DNA of 64,000 nucleotides from Acidobacteriota bacterium (GTDB lineage: Bacteria > Acidobacteriota > Holophagae > Acanthopleuribacterales > Acanthopleuribacteraceae), in contig JACJWC010000007.1 in NCBI GenBank assembly GCA_020637335.1, positions 124,001 through 188,000 of the forward strand. Direction: 5' to 3'. The notes beneath the pieces are model-generated. The model was not told the origin of the DNA and ran no database searches. It was given only the letters and a program-made list of their open reading frames with translations. The position numbers were made by a program, and so were the translations under genes. Positions 52,685-60,957 of the stretch are shown here, piece by piece. The stretch's first letter is position 1, and every line of letters starts with the position of its first letter.

Positions 52685-54407
52685 AACGAAGACCCAAAGT
52701 CAGGATCGGCCTGGTTTTCTGGAGGATTTGGGCAAGGCCTACACCCTGCGGCGCAAAAATATTGTTTTGCTGACAGGTGATATTCACGGCCTGTTCTGGA
52801 GCCCCAAAAAAGAGGGCTTTTTCCCCCTGGAGGAGGCCCTGGTCCACGAGCTTTCGGATAAATTCACCCTGGTTCGCATGGATATCGCCTCCGGCTTGAC
52901 CTTCTACGATAAGTCTTCGGAATTGGAGATTTTACGTGTATGTGAATCCAAGGACGGAGTTTACATCCCCAAGGAGCGATTCCAGAGCATGCAGCGCATG
53001 TTGGAAGGTTCGCGCCACAGCCCATTGCCCGCTTTGGTTCTGATGAAAGGCATCCAAGAAGCCTACGTGCGGGTGCGAAAGGAAGAGCCGAATCTTAAAC
53101 CGCTGTGTATGTTGATCTTTTATGCAGGTGCGTTGATTCCCAACGGCGATTTCACGCGTTTGGGCGATTTGGACCGCCAACGTCTGGTCCATTTTATGAC
53201 CTGGGTAAGTGAAAGTAGCTTTGTCAACAGCCCCGACCTGATCCTGCTGGTCAACTCGGTGAAGTCCGAGATCAACAGCAAAATCCACGGCCTGCCCCAT
53301 TCAGCCCATATCGAGATTTCGCTGCCCGGTGAAGACCAACGCGCGGCCTTTGTTGATCATTTCCTGAAAAACGCCAAGGTCAAATTTGAAGGCGGGAAAG
53401 AACGTTTCATCACCTCCACTGCCGGGCTCAAGTTGAACCATCTCAAGGATTTAATGGAAGTGTCATCGCGCAGTGATGGCACGATCACCAAGGACGAAGT
53501 GGTCGCTCAAGTCAACGAAATCCTGCAGGCCGAACTGGGTGACATCATCAAGATCCGCTACCCCTCCCACAAGCCATCCGACATTATTGGCTACAAGGAA
53601 ACCGGCGAGATCTTTAACAGCATTTTCGAACGTTGCGAAGATCCTGAAACCGCTGTCAGCGCCATCCTGGTGTCCGGTCCAAACGGTGCCGGTAAGACCT
53701 ACCAGCTCGAAGCCTATGCCAGTCAATCCGGTCGGGTCGTCGTAGAGTTGGGTGGGATTCGCGGCCAGTATTTTGGCGAAACGGATCGTTTTTTCGAATT
53801 GTTGCGCTGGCATATCGCCACCTTCGGCAAAATCCTGATCCTGGTCGATGAAGCCCATACCGCCTTCGGGTCCGTCCACTCATCGGGCACCCACGAAACG
53901 GAAATGCGTTTGGCCGGCAACATCATCAAGATGATGGGCGATCCGACTTACTTGGGCAAAGTTTTGTGGGGCATGATGACCTCAAGACCGGACGAATTGG
54001 ATCCCGACATCAAGTCGCGCGCGCCCATTCAGGTACCTATCTTTGATTTGGAAGGTGAACCCCGAAAAATCTTTCTGCACGAGATGTTTAAACGCAAAAA
54101 GGTTTCGATCTCCGATGAGGATTTGGGCACCGTTCTGGGCGAAACCGACTACTATTCCGCCCGTGATTACCGCAACCTGGTCGCCGAAGTCCTGGCCCAG
54201 CGCCGTAAAAAACCAGACATCACCGTCCTCGAAGTCTTGAGCGGCTGGCATGCCTCCAAATCCATCAAAACGCAACGCGAGTTCCAGTCTCTCATCGCCG
54301 CCATGCACTGCTCCTACCCCAACCTTTTGCCCCATAACCTGCGCGAAATGGATGACAGAACCATAACCAAGCGGGTTGAAGAGTTGAAGTGGTATCTGTC
54401 TAAATGA
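52665..54407 (+). CDS. AAA+ ATPase with N-terminal AAA-like degenerate half
   Basis: 580 residues from ATG 52665, with GGAGG upstream. The C-terminal half is a classic AAA module: Walker A VSGPNGAGKT (338-345), Walker B ILILVDEAH (Asp395, Glu396), and sensor-1/Arg region TSRPDELDPDIKSR. The N-terminal half (IVLLTGDIHGLFW.., LLVNSVKSEINSK..) has a P-loop-like strand order without Walker motifs, so it looks like an inactive AAA domain. Coupled by overlaps to the ABC ATPase and PLD genes, it could remodel the PspA polymer as Vps4 does ESCRT-III; inference. Confidence 0.85.
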   Translation: MAKKSSKTKTQSQDRPGFLEDLGKAYTLRRKNIVLLTGDIHGLFWSPKKEGFFPLEEALVHELSDKFTLVRMDIASGLTFYDKSSELEILRVCESKDGVYIPKERFQSMQRMLEGSRHSPLPALVLMKGIQEAYVRVRKEEPNLKPLCMLIFYAGALIPNGDFTRLGDLDRQRLVHFMTWVSESSFVNSPDLILLVNSVKSEINSKIHGLPHSAHIEISLPGEDQRAAFVDHFLKNAKVKFEGGKERFITSTAGLKLNHLKDLMEVSSRSDGTITKDEVVAQVNEILQAELGDIIKIRYPSHKPSDIIGYKETGEIFNSIFERCEDPETAVSAILVSGPNGAGKTYQLEAYASQSGRVVVELGGIRGQYFGETDRFFELLRWHIATFGKILILVDEAHTAFGSVHSSGTHETEMRLAGNIIKMMGDPTYLGKVLWGMMTSRPDELDPDIKSRAPIQVPIFDLEGEPRKIFLHEMFKRKKVSISDEDLGTVLGETDYYSARDYRNLVAEVLAQRRKKPDITVLEVLSGWHASKSIKTQREFQSLIAAMHCSYPNLLPHNLREMDDRTITKRVEELKWYLSK

Positions 54408-55093
54408 GTTTTGATCCGCAAGCACTCCACGCCCTGTTACGGCAATTTTTTGCCTGCGCGTGGAGTGATGCGGAGCGCAAACAATTTGTGCGCAGCTTGC
54501 GCGACATGATCCAGTTCGAGGATCAACTCAATGCTGCGCGCAACCAAGCATTGGCCCTTGTTCAGGCAGATCCCACAGCAGATCACGTGGTCTGGCTGGA
54601 AGGCGTGTTGCGCATGCTGGAAAGGGTGCGCAGCGGTTTGAATCCCCACCGCTCCGAAGCGGCCTTCAGCCCGGGCAGTGATATTCTCCATCTGCTCGGT
54701 CAACAAATCCAAAAGGCCGATCACCACTTGCGCATCTGTGTCTTCACCATTTCGGACAATGTGATTACCGATCGCCTGATCGATGCCATGGCACGTGGCC
54801 TTAAAGTCGAAATCATCACGGATAACGACAAACGCCATGATACGGGCAGCGATATTCGCCAACTCCGTCAGGCCGGCGCAGCCATTCGCATGGATGATGG
54901 ACCCGACCACATGCACCACAAATTTGCTCTGTTTGACGATGTCATTCTCTTGACCGGGAGCTTTAATTGGACCCGCAGTGCCAGCGCGCGCAACTACGAG
55001 AATGTTTTAATCACCCGCGACCCGGTTCTGGTCAAATCCTACTTACGCGAATATAAGCGGTTGTGGACCCAATTCCAAGCCTCCGCCAACTGA
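54404..55093 (+). CDS. Phospholipase D-family protein, single HKD motif
   Basis: 229 residues, overlapping the AAA+ stop by 4 bases (ATGA). The N-terminal 85 residues are helical and unrecognised. The C-terminal part is a PLD domain with the HKD site HHKFALFDDVILLTGSFNWT and an earlier strand RICVFTISDNVITDRLIDAM. Single-HKD members (Nuc, PLD6) act as dimers on nucleic acid or cardiolipin. No signal peptide is present, so it is cytoplasmic, at the membrane face if recruited by PspA. It is the last gene of the operon. Confidence 0.88.
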   Translation: MSFDPQALHALLRQFFACAWSDAERKQFVRSLRDMIQFEDQLNAARNQALALVQADPTADHVVWLEGVLRMLERVRSGLNPHRSEAAFSPGSDILHLLGQQIQKADHHLRICVFTISDNVITDRLIDAMARGLKVEIITDNDKRHDTGSDIRQLRQAGAAIRMDDGPDHMHHKFALFDDVILLTGSFNWTRSASARNYENVLITRDPVLVKSYLREYKRLWTQFQASAN

Positions 55094-55217
55094 TCCAACC
55101 TGGACTTTAATGGCGTGTGGGAACACCGTCTGTGCTCAAGGCGATCCACATTCACCTTATTGATAGACAAATCTTCATGTATGATCAATGTGAAACCAAT
55201 ATTTCGAGGTGACTTAA

Positions 55218-55802
55218 ATGGTTTGGTTGTTGCTCCTGTTCCCCTCTGCAGATCCTGAATTGGAAACCTTTGTCGCCTGGTTATCCGGCACTTTTAGCAG
55301 TACCGAACAGGCTAAAGCAGATCCCGATTTCTACGATATCCATTTGGTAATGGCGCCTATATGGACTGATCGGACAGATGGTTATTGGTTTTATGTGGAG
55401 CAAGCCGTGGCCACCAGCTTGGAAAAACCCTACCGCCAACGGGTTTACCATGTTAGTCGATTGGAAAATGGTCAAATCGAATCAGCCGTATACACGTTGA
55501 AAGACCCACAAACGTATGTCGGGGCAGGCCAAGAACCCCAGCGATTTGATGCGCTTTCGCCAAACGACCTGGAAGTGCGCGAAGGGTGTGCCGTCATTAT
55601 GCATCGCGAGCCAGATGGCTCTTTTAAAGGCGGAACCCAAGAAAACCATTGCGCCAGCAATCTGCGCGGGGCCAGTTACGCCACTTCAGAAATCACCCTA
55701 AGCGAAAACCTTTTGATCAGTTGGGACCGCGGGTTTGCGGACAACGGAGAACAGGTGTGGGGCGCTCAAAAAGGCGGTTATCACTTTAAGCGGCTGAATT
55801 AG
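55218..55802 (+). CDS. CpeT/CpcT-family (DUF1001) protein
   Basis: 194 residues. Segments FVAWLSGTFSSTEQAKADPD, HLVMAPIWTDRTDGYWFYVE and PYRQRVYHVSRLENG are typical of the CpcT/CpeT bilin-lyase family, a small calycin-like barrel. True members attach phycocyanobilin to phycobiliproteins, but related proteins occur in many non-photosynthetic bacteria with unknown roles. The N-terminal MVWLLLLFPSA may be a short signal peptide. No phycobilisome gene is nearby. Confidence 0.82.
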   Translation: MVWLLLLFPSADPELETFVAWLSGTFSSTEQAKADPDFYDIHLVMAPIWTDRTDGYWFYVEQAVATSLEKPYRQRVYHVSRLENGQIESAVYTLKDPQTYVGAGQEPQRFDALSPNDLEVREGCAVIMHREPDGSFKGGTQENHCASNLRGASYATSEITLSENLLISWDRGFADNGEQVWGAQKGGYHFKRLN

Positions 55803-56202
55803 CTGGTGTTACGCCCCGAAAGAGGCGCGATACGGCCAGCGGGCTGGTTAAAAGAGAAACCAAGGTTAAGCCCACAAATGCAGGCGGGTGGGGAATCATC
55901 ACAAAATTGCCGATGGCGCCCAATAGCACCAAACCACCTACCACCCAGGCATTGACCTTGGCTCGGCTGGGTGAGATCAGGCATGCCAGACTTCCGCCAC
56001 AAAAACTGCCCAACAGCATGGCAGCGTAGAGGACGGCAAAAACAGTCCAGGGCAGGCTATGGGCGTATTCGGCCAATGCGGTTCGGTTTTGCAAATCCAA
56101 ATCGGTCGGGGCCGGCACAATTTGATGGCTGATAACATCGCCAACACTTACCAAGGTGAAGGCCACGATGATTCCAATCAGAATGGCGACAAAAGGGCGC
56201 AT
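55786..56202 (-). CDS. Small integral membrane protein
   Basis: 138 residues with four hydrophobic helices (about 4-24, 53-75, 86-104 and 107-123). No recognised family motif. It overlaps the 3' end of the convergent CpeT-like gene by 17 bases and follows the pseudouridine synthase gene by 12 bases on the same strand, so the two may be co-transcribed. A GGAGG site stands before the ATG. Function unknown. Confidence 0.65.
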   Translation of the reverse strand: MRPFVAILIGIIVAFTLVSVGDVISHQIVPAPTDLDLQNRTALAEYAHSLPWTVFAVLYAAMLLGSFCGGSLACLISPSRAKVNAWVVGGLVLLGAIGNFVMIPHPPAFVGLTLVSLLTSPLAVSRLFRGVTPANSAA

Positions 56203-56214
56203 GCGTTCCTCCGT

Positions 56215-56889
56215 TTAAGCTTCGACCCATTTGCGAAAGAGTGGGGGGATCTTGGCTTTGAATTGTACCCTTTCTCCCGTTATGGGATGGGGAAAACTCA
56301 AACCCATGGCGTGCAAAGCCAGGCGTGGACCGTGGTCATCCGTGTTGCCATAGCGTTCGTCACCAAAGATGGGAAACCCGCGATCGGCCAAATGCACACG
56401 GATCTGATGTTTTCGCCCTGTTAATAAAGCGACCTGAACCAAGGCCAAATGACGACCCTGTTTCAAAACCGTGTAATCAGTATGGGACAATTTGCCTTTA
56501 TTGGGATCCGAGGTGCTGAAAACAGCGTAATTGGCCCCTTCGGCCAGGTAGGAGGTGATGCGATCGGAGGGTGGGTCCACTTGTCCGTGAACGACAGCGG
56601 CATAGGTTTTGTGCGTTTTGTCCCACTGGGTTTGTAAGGTGTATTTCACCTCTTCGGATTTAGCAAAAACCAGTAAACCCGAGGTATCGCGGTCCAGGCG
56701 GTGGACAATAAAGATCCGCGAACGATTGCGTTTCTGACCGATTCGCACGTAATCCGTCATCATGTAATAAGCCGTTTTTTCGCGTTCCTTTTCCGTAGCG
56801 ATGGTTAGCAATCCAGCAGGTTTATCAACCACCAAAATGCTTTTGTCCTCAAACACAATGTGCAATCGCTTGCCGCGAGTAGGTGCCAT
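56215..56889 (-). CDS. RluA-family RNA pseudouridine synthase
   Basis: 224 residues. The catalytic motif is FIVHRLDRDTSGLLVFAKS, with the essential Asp in HRLDRDTSG, preceded by ILVVDKPAGLLT (the strand start) and followed by GRKHQIRVHLADRGFPIFGD, all hallmarks of the RluA family. There is no S4 domain. It converts a uridine of rRNA or tRNA to pseudouridine; the exact site is not predictable. A GGAGG site precedes the ATG at 56889. Confidence 0.9.
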   Translation of the reverse strand: MAPTRGKRLHIVFEDKSILVVDKPAGLLTIATEKEREKTAYYMMTDYVRIGQKRNRSRIFIVHRLDRDTSGLLVFAKSEEVKYTLQTQWDKTHKTYAAVVHGQVDPPSDRITSYLAEGANYAVFSTSDPNKGKLSHTDYTVLKQGRHLALVQVALLTGRKHQIRVHLADRGFPIFGDERYGNTDDHGPRLALHAMGLSFPHPITGERVQFKAKIPPLFRKWVEA

Positions 56890-57002
56890 TCTTCGCCTCC
56901 AGGCCCAAGCCTAATTCAAAAAGACGGGAAAAGCACCCGGAAACGTGGTCTCGGATACTTCCAATGCTGCCTGCGGTGGATCTTCAAAAATAATTCTTCG
57001 GC

Positions 57003-57806
57003 TCAAGTCCACTCTAATGCCATGGCTTTTTGGCCCATAACCCGGTCATGAAAGACCAGATTGGCGGTCTTGTGCTCGGATCGGGCCGCACCAAAACACA
57101 CGTGCAACGGCAATAAATGTTCTTCACGCGGATGGCAGTATCGAGCGGAAGGTGCTTGATCCCAATGCAGGAGCCGCTCATTTCGAAATGCGGCATCCAC
57201 ACCTTCATGAACACAGGTCTGCAATAACCAGTCATCAAAGGCCCGATTATGGGCTTCCGCCTGAGGGTCGGGTCGGAACAAGGCACGCAAATTGTGAAAT
57301 GACATACCAGACCCTAATAACAAAATGCCCTGGTCGGGTAAATGTTGAAGCGCTTCACCCAAGCGGATGTGATGCTGGGGATCGAGACGCGCATCCATCG
57401 ATATTTGTAGACAAGGGATGTCGGCTTCTGGATACATCAACAAAAGTGGAATAAACAGCCCGTGATCAAAGCCGCGATCAGCGAGGTTGGCTTTCAACCC
57501 AAAACGAGCCAGATCATCAACCAATGTGCCAGCCAGGGGCGGAGAGCCAGGTGCCGGGTAGGTCAATCGATAAGCAGCCTCGGGAAAACCGCCGTAGTCG
57601 TAAATCAGTTTCGGAAACGCACCCGCCGTTATCTGAACCGAGTCAGTCTCCCAATGCGCACTGATCACGACGATGGCTTTGGGTCTTGGCCGGGACTGGG
57701 CCCATTCGCGCAGGAAACGGACCAGGCTCGCATGGCCTTCATCGCCCAAAACAGGTAAGGGACCTCCGCCATGGGGAACGTAAAGAATGGGAAATCGCTG
57801 CAGCAT
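57003..57806 (-). CDS. Class III extradiol ring-opening dioxygenase (DODA/YgiD type)
   Basis: 267 residues from ATG 57806, six bases after GGAGG. Metal ligands are visible as YVPHGGGPLPVLG, VISAHWETDSV and RGFDHGLFIPL, the arrangement of the YgiD/4,5-DOPA dioxygenase family (LigB superfamily). It would open a catecholic ring using a non-heme metal. It stands alone with no aromatic-degradation neighbours, so the substrate is unknown. Confidence 0.87.
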   Translation of the reverse strand: MLQRFPILYVPHGGGPLPVLGDEGHASLVRFLREWAQSRPRPKAIVVISAHWETDSVQITAGAFPKLIYDYGGFPEAAYRLTYPAPGSPPLAGTLVDDLARFGLKANLADRGFDHGLFIPLLLMYPEADIPCLQISMDARLDPQHHIRLGEALQHLPDQGILLLGSGMSFHNLRALFRPDPQAEAHNRAFDDWLLQTCVHEGVDAAFRNERLLHWDQAPSARYCHPREEHLLPLHVCFGAARSEHKTANLVFHDRVMGQKAMALEWT

Positions 57807-57858
57807 CGACACCTCCCTTCCCCGTCAACCTAACACAAATGCCTCTTGCACGGATTAA

Positions 57859-58842
57859 TCAAAAAGCCAGGAAACTGAGCAGATCAGCATCGGAGATGGT
57901 GGTGGGATCGTTGGCATTGTAGGCTGCCGAAAAATTTTTGCCCTGGTGTTCCTGCGGGATTTGCGGCCGGGTGTAGCGAAAGTAATCCGCATAAACCGTC
58001 AGGTCTGGCTGGCCATCCGTGATGACCGTGTTGTTATGGCCAAACGGATTTCCAGGCCAATAACCGCGGGCCGTAATGGTTTCCCAATCGGTGTAAGTGG
58101 TCAGGCCAACTTGCAAGGTTTCGGGTAAATCGGCGCGATGGTAACGCCGATGAACCACCCATTCCGCTCCAGTTCGGCGCAGCAAAATGAAATGTTCGCC
58201 ATCTAGCCGTGCGGCCCGCAATTCAACTTCCGGTAATTGCGGACAGATTTGATTTGGCTCATCCGGGCAAACATACGAAATCTGCAATACCGAATTGCTG
58301 TCTTCGGTGGTCTTGACCTCGAATTGAAAAGTTCCCGGCTCGCTGGCAGAACCGGCACTGAGGAAAATGTAGTTTTCATCGCCCGGTACCCAGGTTTGCG
58401 GCGTAATGTTGCGTGGTGCCCGCATAAAAATTCCGCCCAACGAATACAGGCGATTAGGCGCGGCCGATTCTGCGCGATTGGTGGGAAAAATTCGGGTACT
58501 CACAACGTAATCGCCAGTGACCGGCTTAAAGACAAGGACACCGCGCAAATCTTCATACCAGCTGGAGGTGTAAGGCATAAGCGTCATCATGCCTGGCTGG
58601 GTCGTGTTGATGTCCCACAATTCCAACTGACTGCCCGGCCAGCCTTCCACTTCCCAAACGCGCTGCCAATCGGAAAGCGTAGCGGCATCCTCGAACTCAT
58701 CACTGAGCCCACACAAATCGTCACCGTCCATGGACACCAAGGCACTCAAAGTAAGAACATTGACGGCATTCGGCCATTGGGGCAATTCTGCGAGCCAATC
58801 CGAAGAACACTGCGCCCAAACAAAGCTCAGGACAATCCACAT
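57859..58842 (-). CDS. Secreted concanavalin/DUF1349-like beta-sandwich protein
   Basis: 327 residues. Signal peptide MWIVLSFVWAQ, then Cys-containing segments and a jelly-roll-like domain (GLSDEFEDAATLSDWQRVWE, GGIFMRAPRNITPQTW, GEHFILLRRTGAEWVVHRR), as in DUF1349 or laminin-G-like carbohydrate-binding domains. Dockerin-like Asp/Leu motifs occur near both ends: VNVLTLSALVSMDGDDLC at the start, and NANDPTTISDADLLSFL at the C terminus. Probably binds an extracellular glycan. A GGGAGG site precedes the ATG. Confidence 0.65.
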   Translation of the reverse strand: MWIVLSFVWAQCSSDWLAELPQWPNAVNVLTLSALVSMDGDDLCGLSDEFEDAATLSDWQRVWEVEGWPGSQLELWDINTTQPGMMTLMPYTSSWYEDLRGVLVFKPVTGDYVVSTRIFPTNRAESAAPNRLYSLGGIFMRAPRNITPQTWVPGDENYIFLSAGSASEPGTFQFEVKTTEDSNSVLQISYVCPDEPNQICPQLPEVELRAARLDGEHFILLRRTGAEWVVHRRYHRADLPETLQVGLTTYTDWETITARGYWPGNPFGHNNTVITDGQPDLTVYADYFRYTRPQIPQEHQGKNFSAAYNANDPTTISDADLLSFLAF

Positions 58843-59249
58843 AAAGCCATCCTCCCTGGCACCAACCTAATCGCTTGATTCTGAATTGGCCAGCTCAAAG
58901 GGAAAAAGCGTGAATGGCTTCACCCTTATGCAGAAATACCGTGTCAAGGTGGCGGGATTTTTTGTTATTTGTCACGACAAATGGGAGGGACCCGCCGAGC
59001 TTGCGAGGTGGGAGGAACCAATTTTTCGGGTCACACGGACCTTGAGGCGGGGGCGTTGGCGCTAAACTGAACGACGATGGGGGTTGCTAGGTGAATCTAG
59101 TATCAGTAAATCCCCGTCAGCGAAGCCCTACCAGCGCCATAAACACACGGGTCAAGGTTGCCGGCCCTCCACTAAGCACGCGCCCCAAACCCCAGCCTCC
59201 CGTTCATCGTATCTTTAAGGACCTGAGTTTTTTCATTGAAAATCCAGGG
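58843..59249. other. Long intergenic region, no gene seen
   Basis: Between two minus-strand genes for secreted proteins. Open frames exist but none has a plausible protein. The region holds a perfect palindrome at 58967-58982, listed separately, and the presumed promoter of the gene ending at 57859. Confidence 0.5.
58967..58982. repeat. Perfect palindrome ATTTGTC-AC-GACAAAT
   Basis: A 7-2-7 perfect inverted repeat about 125 bases upstream of the secreted-protein start codon. Size and symmetry suit a dimeric regulator operator. No partner gene is evident in the window. Confidence 0.5.
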
Positions 59250-59921
59250 CTATTCCTGGGAAGGAGGATCGGTGTGAACAGCCAGAATCGTAGCGTAAGG
59301 TTTAACCAAATTCATTCCATTCTTACCCCAGCGAAATCCGGAAATACTTCCATCCAGGTATAAAACCCAGGAACAGTGCCATTTGGTTTTTAGGATTTCC
59401 GCACATTTGTACAAAGTAACCGGCTCCAGAAAGACCCACAGGACCAATTGGCCCTGGTCAGTGATCCCCACTCCGTTTCGCGAAAAGTATTGGGTTCCGC
59501 CGGGGTCCAACTGGGGGTGCAAAACCCCGTTTTCCACCAGCAATGGGCCAGACTGAATCGCCCAATCGGGAGATAGCCCCAGCTGTGCATAGGATTCTGA
59601 ATTGGTGATTTGGGCATGACCGTCCACAATAAAAAAAACACCGTTTGGTTTCAAATAAAAGTTTCCGCTTCCACTGGCCAAGTTGAGCGGGTACAGAACC
59701 TGCCCCGCACGGATCAGCAATCCACTGGGCCGGTAACCCGGCTCAAAGATTCCGCCATTCATGGCAAAAACCAAGGATTTTTGATCCAAAGAAGCCAAGG
59801 TTAAGGGTTGGCCATGTTCGGCCACCAGAATCTCAAAACGATGATCTTTTAGAGAGCAGGTGAAAACTTCAATTTTTGGGTCTTGTTGAAAAAGAACATG
59901 CCAGGCGAACCACAGGTACAT
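59250..59921 (-). CDS. Phosphodiester glycosidase-like (DUF2233/NAGPA) protein
   Basis: About 223 residues from ATG 59921, with AAAGGAGCGG upstream. The N terminus MYLWFAWHVLFQQ is hydrophobic (signal-like). The DUF2233 pattern is clear: FAMNGGIFEPGYRPSGLLI, the central SGNFYLKPNGVFFI, IQSGPLLVENG, and WVLYLDGSISGFRWGK. Relatives hydrolyse phosphodiester-linked sugars in cell-wall or glycan turnover. The predicted location is the periplasm or outside. Confidence 0.83.
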   Translation of the reverse strand: MYLWFAWHVLFQQDPKIEVFTCSLKDHRFEILVAEHGQPLTLASLDQKSLVFAMNGGIFEPGYRPSGLLIRAGQVLYPLNLASGSGNFYLKPNGVFFIVDGHAQITNSESYAQLGLSPDWAIQSGPLLVENGVLHPQLDPGGTQYFSRNGVGITDQGQLVLWVFLEPVTLYKCAEILKTKWHCSWVLYLDGSISGFRWGKNGMNLVKPYATILAVHTDPPSQE

Positions 59922-60025
59922 GCTGTTTTCCGCTCCTTTCCGCAAATCAAACACTACCGTTAGTATTGAGGAGACAATGCTATCCTTGATCCTAATTCCA
60001 ACCAACCCAAAACGGAGGCGTCTCC

Positions 60026-60541
60026 ATGATCACACTAACGCTTATCACCACTTGTTTGCTGGGATTTCAGGATCCAGCTGGCCTGGAACATGCTGTCAGC
60101 CAACTGAACCATTGTATCGGCGAATGGCAGGTGCAAACCGACTTTCTCAAAGAAGATGGCAGTGTGGCACAATCCCACGATGGAACCTATCAATTCTCAT
60201 GGGTTGTTCAGGACCGGGTGGTCCAAGGTCAGAGCCAAATTCCGGCCCTTAAGCAGACCTCTGCGATCCTTTTTTACCTGCGCGAAAAATCCCAGGAAAT
60301 TGAAATGGTCTCGGTCGGTGCGGATGGCAAATTATGGATCATGACCGGGAAAACAGCAGAAGAAGTTCGCTATTCACAACCCTTTGCCACCGCAGACGGC
60401 GGAGAAGCTCAACTGCGCTTCACCCGCTATAACGTCGAACCCGACCGCTTCGAATCCAAAATGGAATACACCCAAGACCATGGCAAAACCTGGCTACCCG
60501 GCAACCACCAGATCTTCACCCGCAAAAATCCAAGTCCTTAA
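60026..60541 (+). CDS. Small exported protein, DUF1579-like
   Basis: 171 residues with a GGAGG site and a short signal peptide (MITLTLITTCLLGFQ). The pattern CIGEWQVQTDFLKEDGS, DGTYQFSWVVQDRVVQGQSQ and later beta strands resembles DUF1579-type lipocalin-like proteins, in which a short N-terminal motif is followed by an eight-stranded barrel. Function unknown. It precedes the VOC gene by about 50 bases on the same strand. Confidence 0.65.
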   Translation: MITLTLITTCLLGFQDPAGLEHAVSQLNHCIGEWQVQTDFLKEDGSVAQSHDGTYQFSWVVQDRVVQGQSQIPALKQTSAILFYLREKSQEIEMVSVGADGKLWIMTGKTAEEVRYSQPFATADGGEAQLRFTRYNVEPDRFESKMEYTQDHGKTWLPGNHQIFTRKNPSP

Positions 60542-60591
60542 TTTTTCCAAAACGGTTTCTTTGCCAAAACTAATACATCATGAGGTTTTTG

Positions 60592-60957
60592 ATGCAGCAG
60601 GTCGTCCCCGCATTACGCGTACGCTCTTATAAAGCAAGCAAGGTTTTTTACGAGAAGCTCGGTTTTCAGGAAGAATGGAAACACCAGTTCGCCGCGGGTC
60701 TGCCTGTTTTTGCCTCCATTTCATGCGCAGGTATGATGATTTTTCTCACCGAGCATAAGGGCGATTGTCAATTTGGTGGCCTGGTGCACTTCTATATCAA
60801 AAACGTCGATGAATACTTCGCGCAGCTTCAAAATAAAGGGGTACATGTTCATGAACCGCCAACCAATTCCATCCCAGGAATTCGCGACATGCTGGTGATT
60901 GATCCCGATGGGAATCGTTTAAGTTTTCTAACCCACACTACAAATTCCCCGACATAG
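60592..60957 (+). CDS. VOC-family (glyoxalase/bleomycin-resistance-like) protein
   Basis: About 121 residues from ATG 60592, which has TGAGG in place as ribosome site; ATG 60580 is the alternative. The paired betaalphabetabetabeta modules are visible: VVPALRVRSYKASKVFYEKLGF and VHFYIKNVDEYFAQLQNKGV, ending MLVIDPDGNRLSFLT with the conserved D-P-D-G-N. Many relatives of this length are bleomycin-resistance-type binders or metal-dependent dioxygenases. Substrate unknown. Confidence 0.85.
   Translation: MQQVVPALRVRSYKASKVFYEKLGFQEEWKHQFAAGLPVFASISCAGMMIFLTEHKGDCQFGGLVHFYIKNVDEYFAQLQNKGVHVHEPPTNSIPGIRDMLVIDPDGNRLSFLTHTTNSPT

Noticed and set aside
43262..55093. Reading the locus as a plain urea or taurine uptake operon
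   Set aside because: The free SBP, permease and ATPase fit that, but PspA, AAA+, PLD, vWA and two OmpA fusions are not part of such operons, and no urea carboxylase or taurine dioxygenase is present.
58237..58878. 213-codon plus-strand open frame
   Set aside because: Antisense to the secreted jelly-roll protein, whose signal peptide and ribosome site are convincing; the antisense translation has no protein-like features.
59091..59363. 90-codon plus-strand open frame in the gap before 59250
   Set aside because: It overlaps the DUF2233 gene, has no ribosome site and shows low-complexity, Pro/Arg-rich content resembling no family.
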